Assembly: GCA_021767885.1 (NCBI GenBank)
Contig: JAASSM010000003.1
Location: forward strand, 1 to 16,821
Reading direction: 5' to 3'
DNA: 16,821 bases
DNA from: a bacterium
GTDB lineage: Bacteria; Krumholzibacteriota; Krumholzibacteria; LZORAL124-64-63
In this document: piece after piece, positions 13,399-16,821 of the stretch
Numbering within the stretch: the stretch's first letter is position 1
Layout of the letters: each line of letters starts with the position of its first letter
The notes under the pieces: model-generated
Told to the model about the DNA's origin: nothing
Databases searched by the model: none
The model's input: only the letters and a program-made list of their open reading frames with translations
Position numbers and translations under genes: made by a program

Positions 13399-13617
13399 AT
13401 GAACCGCTATCACGGCGACATCCAGAACGCCGTCGCCCGCCTCGGCGATCGCATCGGCCAGCTCCAGCTGCTCGCCAGCAACCTGGCGGGCTGCCGGAGC
13501 CTGGAGGACGCCGAGCTGGATCCGGAGACCGAGCTCGCCCTGATCTGCTGGCTCGAGGAGGCCGCCGACCTGACCGGCAGCCCCCGGCCGCACCGGCGCG
13601 AGCGGCCCCGGACCTGA
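13399..13617 (+). CDS. Small hypothetical protein, 72 residues
   Basis: A short open frame from the ATG at 13399 (MNRYHGDIQNAVARLGDRIG) to a TGA at 13615-13617. The middle is predicted helical (GQLQLLASNLAGCRSLEDAE, then ELALICWLEEAADL) and the end is a basic Pro/Arg tail. I recognise no family and see no signal peptide or membrane helix. The frame is open back to 13282, but that part is Arg-rich and its ATG would overlap the -10 of the predicted promoter, so I use 13399, preceded by GGGGGTG at moderate spacing. A dedicated promoter and normal-looking amino acid composition support a real gene. It converges with the HAD gene, with 14 bases between their stops. Confidence 0.55.
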   Translation: MNRYHGDIQNAVARLGDRIGQLQLLASNLAGCRSLEDAELDPETELALICWLEEAADLTGSPRPHRRERPRT

Positions 13618-13631
13618 GAACACGCCGTCCC

Positions 13632-14240
13632 TCACCAGCCGAAGGCCACCACCGGCCGTGGCCCGTGGCCGGGCTTCTCCCACCAGCCCAGCCGGCATCC
13701 CCCCGCGAGCTCGCTGCGCGGCAACTGGTCCCACCGCGTGGCCAGGCCGGGCGAGCTGCCGTCCTGCTCGGCGGTGCAGGCGGCCGCCACGGCCACCGCG
13801 AAGCCGGCCCGGAACGAGCCCGCACCACCCAGCGCCCGCACCATGGCCGCCACCCGCGAGGGGCGGATCACCCGCGGCTGGTGCCGGACCAGGATGCTCA
13901 CCACCTCGTCGGTGTCCAGGGCGGTGTCCGCCACGGGGCTGTCCCCGATCACCAGGCAGCGATCGAGGGATCGGCCGGCCATCGCCGCCAGCGCGGCGAA
14001 GGGCTTGCCGCCCTCGGGCAGGTCGGTGTGCAGCGAGCCGAACAGGGCGGTCATGCCCATCTCCTGCAGGGCGATGAGCGAGCCCGGCCGGTCGTTGCTG
14101 GTGGCCAGGTGCAGGTCGTGGTCGCGGGAGAGGTCGGCCAGGACGGCCTGCGCCTCCGGCCAGGGGCCCACCAGGCCGGTGGTCGGGTGCTCGATCTCGA
14201 GGGTCCCGGCGAGGTCGCAGAAGACGAGGGGGCGCGGCAT
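13632..14240 (-). CDS. HAD-superfamily hydrolase with an altered first motif
   Basis: A 202-residue protein. The HAD motifs are in order: VFCDLAGTLE (nucleophile Asp9), LATSND (Ser48), GGKPF (Lys79) and VIGDSPVADTALD (Asp100 and Asp105). The usual second Asp of motif I (DxDGT) is Ala11 here; a DxAGT version is known in phosphonatase-type enzymes. Without that Asp, ordinary phosphate monoester hydrolysis by general acid catalysis would be impaired, so the substrate class is open. The C-terminal part beyond about residue 150 (WDQLPRSELAGGCRLGWWEK) is not part of the core fold that I recognise. The ATG at 14240 has a weak GGGGA upstream. The gene is divergent from the UPF0173 gene. Confidence 0.85.
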   Translation of the reverse strand: MPRPLVFCDLAGTLEIEHPTTGLVGPWPEAQAVLADLSRDHDLHLATSNDRPGSLIALQEMGMTALFGSLHTDLPEGGKPFAALAAMAGRSLDRCLVIGDSPVADTALDTDEVVSILVRHQPRVIRPSRVAAMVRALGGAGSFRAGFAVAVAAACTAEQDGSSPGLATRWDQLPRSELAGGCRLGWWEKPGHGPRPVVAFGW

Positions 14241-14302
14241 GGATGGATCCCCGGTGGCGAGAGGTTGCGATGACGACCGGCCCGTCGGGCGCGTGGCCGG
14301 CG

Positions 14303-14331
14303 ATCCTAGGCCACCGGGCGGCCGTGAGCAA
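14303..14331 (-). promoter_or_regulatory. Predicted promoter of the HAD gene, -10 in a hairpin loop
   Basis: Minus-strand TTGCTC (14326-14331) lies 17 bases from TAGGAT (14303-14308). The hexamer begins the 10-base loop between GTGGCC and GGCCAC, which pair perfectly over 6 bp (14293-14314). The leader would be about 55 bases. Confidence 0.45.
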
Positions 14332-14365
14332 GCCCGCAGGACGGGCGCCCGGCGTCTGGCCACGG

Positions 14366-14403
14366 ATGACGCCCGTGCCCATCGCTGGTATCTTCGCCAG
14401 CGA
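14366..14403 (+). promoter_or_regulatory. Predicted promoter of the UPF0173 gene, -10 in a hairpin loop
   Basis: ATGACG (14366-14371, 4 of 6) is 17 bases from TATCTT (14389-14394). The hexamer starts directly after the left arm TCGCTGG (14382-14388) of a 7-bp perfect inverted repeat whose right arm CCAGCGA spans 14397-14403. Transcription would start near 14401, leaving about 25 bases with AAAGGAG. Confidence 0.5.
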
Positions 14404-14426
14404 ACCCGCAGCCAAAGGAGCGAACC

Positions 14427-15107
14427 ATGCCCAAGGTGACCTGGTTGAGCCACTCGGTGATCCAGCTCGAGACCGGCGGCACCACCCTGCTGGTGGACCC
14501 CTTCCTCGAGGGCAACCCCGCGGCGACCACCACGCCGGACGCCGTCTCCCCCGACGTGATCCTGGTCAGCCACGGCCACGGCGATCACATCGGCGACACC
14601 GTGCCCATCGCGAAGCGCACCGGCGCCCTGGTGATCAGCAACTTCGAGATCTCCGGCTGGCTGGAGAAGCAGGGCCTGGAGAACCTGCGCCCCATGCACA
14701 TCGGCGGCGGCGCGGACTTCCCCTGGGGCCGCGTCAAGCTCACCAACGCCCTGCACGGCAGCGCCCTGCCCGACGGCAGCTACGGCGGCAACCCCTGCGG
14801 CTTCCTCTTCACCGTCGAGGGCAAGAAGATCTACCACGCCTGCGACACCGGCCTCTTCTACGACATGAAGCTCATCGGCGAGGAGGGTATCGACCTGGCC
14901 ATCCTGCCCATCGGCGACAACTTCACCATGGGCCCGGACGACGCCCTGCGCGCGGTGAAGCTCCTGGAGCCGAAGCAGGTGCTGCCCATCCATTACGACA
15001 CCTTCGACCTCATCGCCCAGGACGCGGGCGCGTGGAAGGCGCAGGTGGAGCAGGCGACGGGCGCCCGCGTCATCGTCCTCGATCCAGGGGACAGCCTGGA
15101 GGTCTAG
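14427..15107 (+). CDS. UPF0173 metal-dependent hydrolase (metallo-beta-lactamase fold)
   Basis: A 226-residue cytoplasmic protein covering the whole family length. The metal site SHGHGDHIGD (His49, His51, Asp53, His54) is intact, preceded by LLVDPFLEGNP. Later ligands are seen in NALHGS, ACDTGLFYDM and the C-terminal LPIHYDTFDL. The family is close to YtkL and hydrolyses an unknown substrate, often thought to be an ester or phosphodiester; no pathway can be assigned here. A strong AAAGGAG lies 7 bases before the ATG at 14427. The gene converges with the DUF2891 gene, and their stop codons share the palindrome CTAG at 15104-15107, so there is no intergenic space for a terminator. Confidence 0.93.
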   Translation: MPKVTWLSHSVIQLETGGTTLLVDPFLEGNPAATTTPDAVSPDVILVSHGHGDHIGDTVPIAKRTGALVISNFEISGWLEKQGLENLRPMHIGGGADFPWGRVKLTNALHGSALPDGSYGGNPCGFLFTVEGKKIYHACDTGLFYDMKLIGEEGIDLAILPIGDNFTMGPDDALRAVKLLEPKQVLPIHYDTFDLIAQDAGAWKAQVEQATGARVIVLDPGDSLEV

Positions 15108-16411
15108 CGCGCCAGGCCGCGGTCGCTGACCAGGTACATGGCGAAGGTCCCCAGCCAGTGGCCGCCGGCGTAGTGCTCGCCGGTGCAGGCGGCCAGGCCG
15201 GAACGGGCGTGCGCCGCGGCGGCAGCGTGTAGCGCGGGCCGGCGGGGATCCCCGGCGGGCAGACCCGCGGCCATGCCCTGGAGCATCCAGGCCCGGCTGA
15301 GGTTCAGGCCATCGAGGTGGGCGAGCTTGCCGTCGGCGCGATCGCTCACCGTGGCCACCGGCAGCCAGCCGGCCGGGTCCGGGTGGGCCGGGTCGGCATC
15401 CGGCGCGGCCCGTCCCGACGACCCCCGCTCCGGGGGGCCCCCCGGGGGGCCCCCGGCGGGGGCGCCGCCGGCGGATGAGCCGGGGGAGACCGGCGTCCCC
15501 GGCAGGCCAGGCAGGAAGCCGGCCAGCCAGGCCCCGTACTCCTCGGCCGGCAGCACCCGTCGCAGCAGATCCGCCTCCGCGAGCGCCGGCGAGAGGAAGT
15601 CCTGCCCGGAGGGCTCGAAGGCCAGGCTCGCGCCGCGATCCTCGCGGTAGAGGCGACCGGTGGTCGTCTCCACCAGGGTGGCGAACTCCGTCCGGCCACA
15701 CGCGCGGGCATGGTCCAGCATCAGCCCGAACGCGAAGGCCGTCTGGCTGTGCTCGCCGGTGCGGATGGGATAGGTGAGCTTCGGCAGCCAGCCGGACAGG
15801 CGCGCCACGCAGGCGTCGGCGAGGGGCTGCAGGGCGGCGGACCAGCGGCGGGCGCCGGGGTCGTCCCACTCGTGGAGCTCGGTGGCCAGCTGCAGCAGCC
15901 AGGCCAGGCCGTAGGGGCGCTCCCAGGAATCGCGGTCCGGCCCGGTGAGGTAGGCCACCTCGCCCGCCATGCGTGCGGGCGTCAGGTGGGCGTCGAGCAC
16001 GGCGGTGGCATCGGCTGCCAGCGGATGGTCGGGAAACAGCCGGGCGAACCGGGCCAGCAGCCAGTGGCCGTGCACGGCGGAGTGCCAGTCGAAGCAGCCG
16101 TGGAAGGCCGGGTACAGCTCCCGCGGCGGCGCCACGTCGGCGTCCGAGGTCATGACGTGGGCGATCTTGTTCGGGTATTCGCGGCGCACGCAATCGAGGG
16201 CGAGGGCGGCGAGGCGCGCGGCCTGGTCGGCGGTGAGCATGGCGGGCTCCTCGGGCGCGGCGGCCGTCCCGGCAGCGGCGCCAGACGGCCCGGCGGCGGC
16301 GCCAGGCGTCCCGGCGGCGGTGGCCGGACCGGGCGGCAGGACGATCAGCGCGATCACGGCGACGGCGGTGGCCGCGGCGATGGCAGGGATGGCAGGGGCG
16401 GTGGACGGCAT
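15104..16411 (-). CDS. Secreted DUF2891 family protein
   Basis: A 435-residue protein. After a signal-like N-terminus (IAAATAVAVIALIVLPPGPA) comes a low-complexity Gly/Ala/Pro linker of three 7-residue repeats (about residues 28-48), then the DUF2891 body. Diagnostic stretches are CVRREYPNKIAHVMTSDADV, PPRELYPAFHGCFDWHSAVH then GHWLLARF, and near the end GEHYAGGHWLGTFAMYLVSD. The conserved Trp, His and Asp residues and helical repeats would fit an alpha/alpha-toroid sugar-active fold, but no activity is established. A Pro/Gly-rich insert (about residues 304-340, made of G and C runs) interrupts the body and looks like a surface loop. GGAGG is 5-6 bases before the ATG at 16411. The linkers suggest a periplasmic or surface-anchored protein. 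Confidence 0.85.
   Translation of the reverse strand: MPSTAPAIPAIAAATAVAVIALIVLPPGPATAAGTPGAAAGPSGAAAGTAAAPEEPAMLTADQAARLAALALDCVRREYPNKIAHVMTSDADVAPPRELYPAFHGCFDWHSAVHGHWLLARFARLFPDHPLAADATAVLDAHLTPARMAGEVAYLTGPDRDSWERPYGLAWLLQLATELHEWDDPGARRWSAALQPLADACVARLSGWLPKLTYPIRTGEHSQTAFAFGLMLDHARACGRTEFATLVETTTGRLYREDRGASLAFEPSGQDFLSPALAEADLLRRVLPAEEYGAWLAGFLPGLPGTPVSPGSSAGGAPAGGPPGGPPERGSSGRAAPDADPAHPDPAGWLPVATVSDRADGKLAHLDGLNLSRAWMLQGMAAGLPAGDPRRPALHAAAAAHARSGLAACTGEHYAGGHWLGTFAMYLVSDRGLAR
15432..15454. repeat. Alternating G and C runs inside the DUF2891 gene
   Basis: Runs of six G, six C, six G and five C follow each other without interruption. They encode the Gly/Pro insert and would fold into very stable structures. 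The run lengths are prone to slippage and sequencing error, so the frame here deserves checking; the open frame nevertheless continues on both sides. Confidence 0.85.
16266..16328. repeat. Three 21-base tandem repeats encoding the DUF2891 linker
   Basis: Copies at 16266-16286, 16287-16307 and 16308-16328 share (g)(t/g)cccggc(a/g)gcgg. Each encodes seven residues of Gly/Ala/Pro/Ser just after the signal sequence. Copy-number change would only lengthen or shorten the linker. Confidence 0.75.
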
Positions 16412-16444
16412 GATCGCCTCCGGCGACCAGGGGTGTGGGACGGT

Positions 16445-16470
16445 TGCGGTGCCAGGATAGCGTCACCGCA
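16445..16470 (-). promoter_or_regulatory. -10-like element inside an inverted repeat, DUF2891 gene
   Basis: Minus-strand TATCCT (16454-16459) sits in the 12-base loop between TGCGGTG and CACCGCA, a 7-bp perfect inverted repeat. A start near 16447 would give a leader of about 35 bases with GGAGG. I see no good -35. Confidence 0.4.
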
Positions 16471-16618
16471 CCCCGGTGAACAGCCCCCGCTCGCCACGCG
16501 CCCGGGGACCGGTGACGGGGCCGTCGCCCACCCCGCGAGAGGCCGCCCGAGAGCGCCACGACCCGGGCCGCGCATGAACGCCGCCGTTCAGGAAGTCCCC
16601 GGCGAACCACTTTTTTCC

Positions 16619-16646
16619 TTTGCGCGGGCACGCAACGTGCTAAATT
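16619..16646 (+). promoter_or_regulatory. Candidate promoter of the RRM gene
   Basis: TTTGCG (16619-16624) and TAAATT (16641-16646) are 16 bases apart, following a T-rich stretch. The -10 begins the loop of an inverted repeat, CGTGC (16636-16640) and GCACG (16651-16655). The -35 match is weak (3 of 6). Confidence 0.4.
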
Positions 16647-16686
16647 ACCGGCACGGTTCCAGATCCGGACCGTCCGAGCTCCTCCT

Positions 16687-16707
16687 GTGTCTGGTGTCCA
16701 GTGTCCA
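16687..16707 (+). repeat. Three 7-base repeats in the RRM gene leader
   Basis: gtgtctg, gtgtcca and gtgtcca follow each other directly, about 50 bases before the start codon. They lie in the presumed transcribed leader of an RNA-binding protein gene. Confidence 0.7.
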
Positions 16708-16755
16708 GGTTCGAGATTCGGTGTTTCAAGGCCCATGACGCAGGAAGGAAGCGAC

Positions 16756-16821
16756 ATGGATATCTACGTGGGCAATCTGCCCTGGTCGTGCAATGACGAC
16801 GACCTCCGCACCCTCTTCCAG
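16756..16821 (+). CDS. RRM-type RNA-binding protein, N-terminus only (cut by window edge)
   Basis: Twenty-two codons are visible: MDIYVGNLPWSCNDDDLRTL then Phe-Gln. IYVGNLPW is the RNP2 motif of the RRM fold, and the start two residues before it is typical of the small single-RRM proteins found in cyanobacteria and several other phyla, often of 80-110 residues and induced by cold. AAGGA lies about 7 bases before the ATG at 16756. The leader is long (about 100 bases) and carries 7-base repeats, so post-transcriptional control or autoregulation is possible. The second motif (RNP1) lies beyond the window. Confidence 0.85.
   Translation, partial: MDIYVGNLPWSCNDDDLRTLFQ

Larger units (their letters stand above)
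16412..16755. other. Divergent intergenic region between the DUF2891 and RRM genes
   Basis: About 340 bases with no gene. It holds the minus-strand -10 hairpin at 16445-16470, a plus-strand promoter candidate at 16619-16646 and a leader of about 100 bases with GTGTC-type repeats at 16687-16707. The stretch 16480-16600 shows nothing I can name. Confidence 0.6.

Noticed and set aside
13632..16757. A 1041-residue minus-strand open frame
   Set aside because: Only its last 202 residues (from the ATG at 14240) match a known fold, the HAD hydrolase. The rest is the shadow of the UPF0173 and DUF2891 genes.

Overview
This window comes from a very GC-rich bacterial chromosome. Nothing in it looks phage- or plasmid-like. 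Probable genus or phylum cannot be read directly. The mix of a DUF6588-like secreted protein, a PorV/FadL-like outer-membrane barrel, a CHRD protein, several lipoproteins, an RRM-type RNA-binding protein and the [FeFe]-hydrogenase maturase HydG suggests a Gram-negative, probably uncultured lineage related to the FCB group (for example Krumholzibacteriota or Eiseniibacteriota). That placement is an inference, not a result. I support 20 protein genes (18 complete, one cut by each edge) and no RNA genes, CRISPR arrays or insertion sequences.

Left part (1-4089, all minus strand): the N-terminus of a class I SAM methyltransferase is coupled by a TGATG overlap to a DUF418 membrane protein. Upstream lie a two-gene envelope unit (DUF6588-like secreted protein plus a lipoprotein) with a good TTGACA-type promoter, then a macro-domain ADP-ribose hydrolase. 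The macro gene is divergent from a secreted DmpA-type P1 peptidase (4229-5416, plus), and their predicted promoters overlap.

Middle (5467-10035, minus strand): a strong hairpin separates the peptidase from a CHRD-domain protein. Next is a compact three-gene unit, read from 8006 downward: ECF sigma factor, membrane anti-sigma-like protein and a secreted protein of unknown function. Upstream of this unit are an outer-membrane barrel gene and a single-domain asparaginase-like gene.

Right part: a plus-strand pair (META-domain lipoprotein, then a thioredoxin-fold protein lacking the second active-site cysteine) converges on hydG. An unusual AT-richer inverted repeat lies between them. A roughly 500-base gap precedes a 72-residue hypothetical gene, followed by a HAD hydrolase (minus) divergent from a UPF0173 metallo-hydrolase (plus). 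The latter ends on the same CTAG as a DUF2891 secreted protein (minus), which is divergent from an RRM protein cut by the right edge.

The most interesting unlisted pattern is regulatory. At six promoters a -10-like hexamer of the form TAnnnT or TATCCC lies inside the loop of a short perfect inverted repeat, and in four of them the hexamer begins directly after the left arm. Other points worth checking are the 11433-11467 inverted repeat, in-frame tandem repeats in a signal peptide and in linkers, a CGG microsatellite inside a promoter spacer, the cysteine-rich tail of the anti-sigma protein, and 7-base repeats in the leader of the RRM gene.
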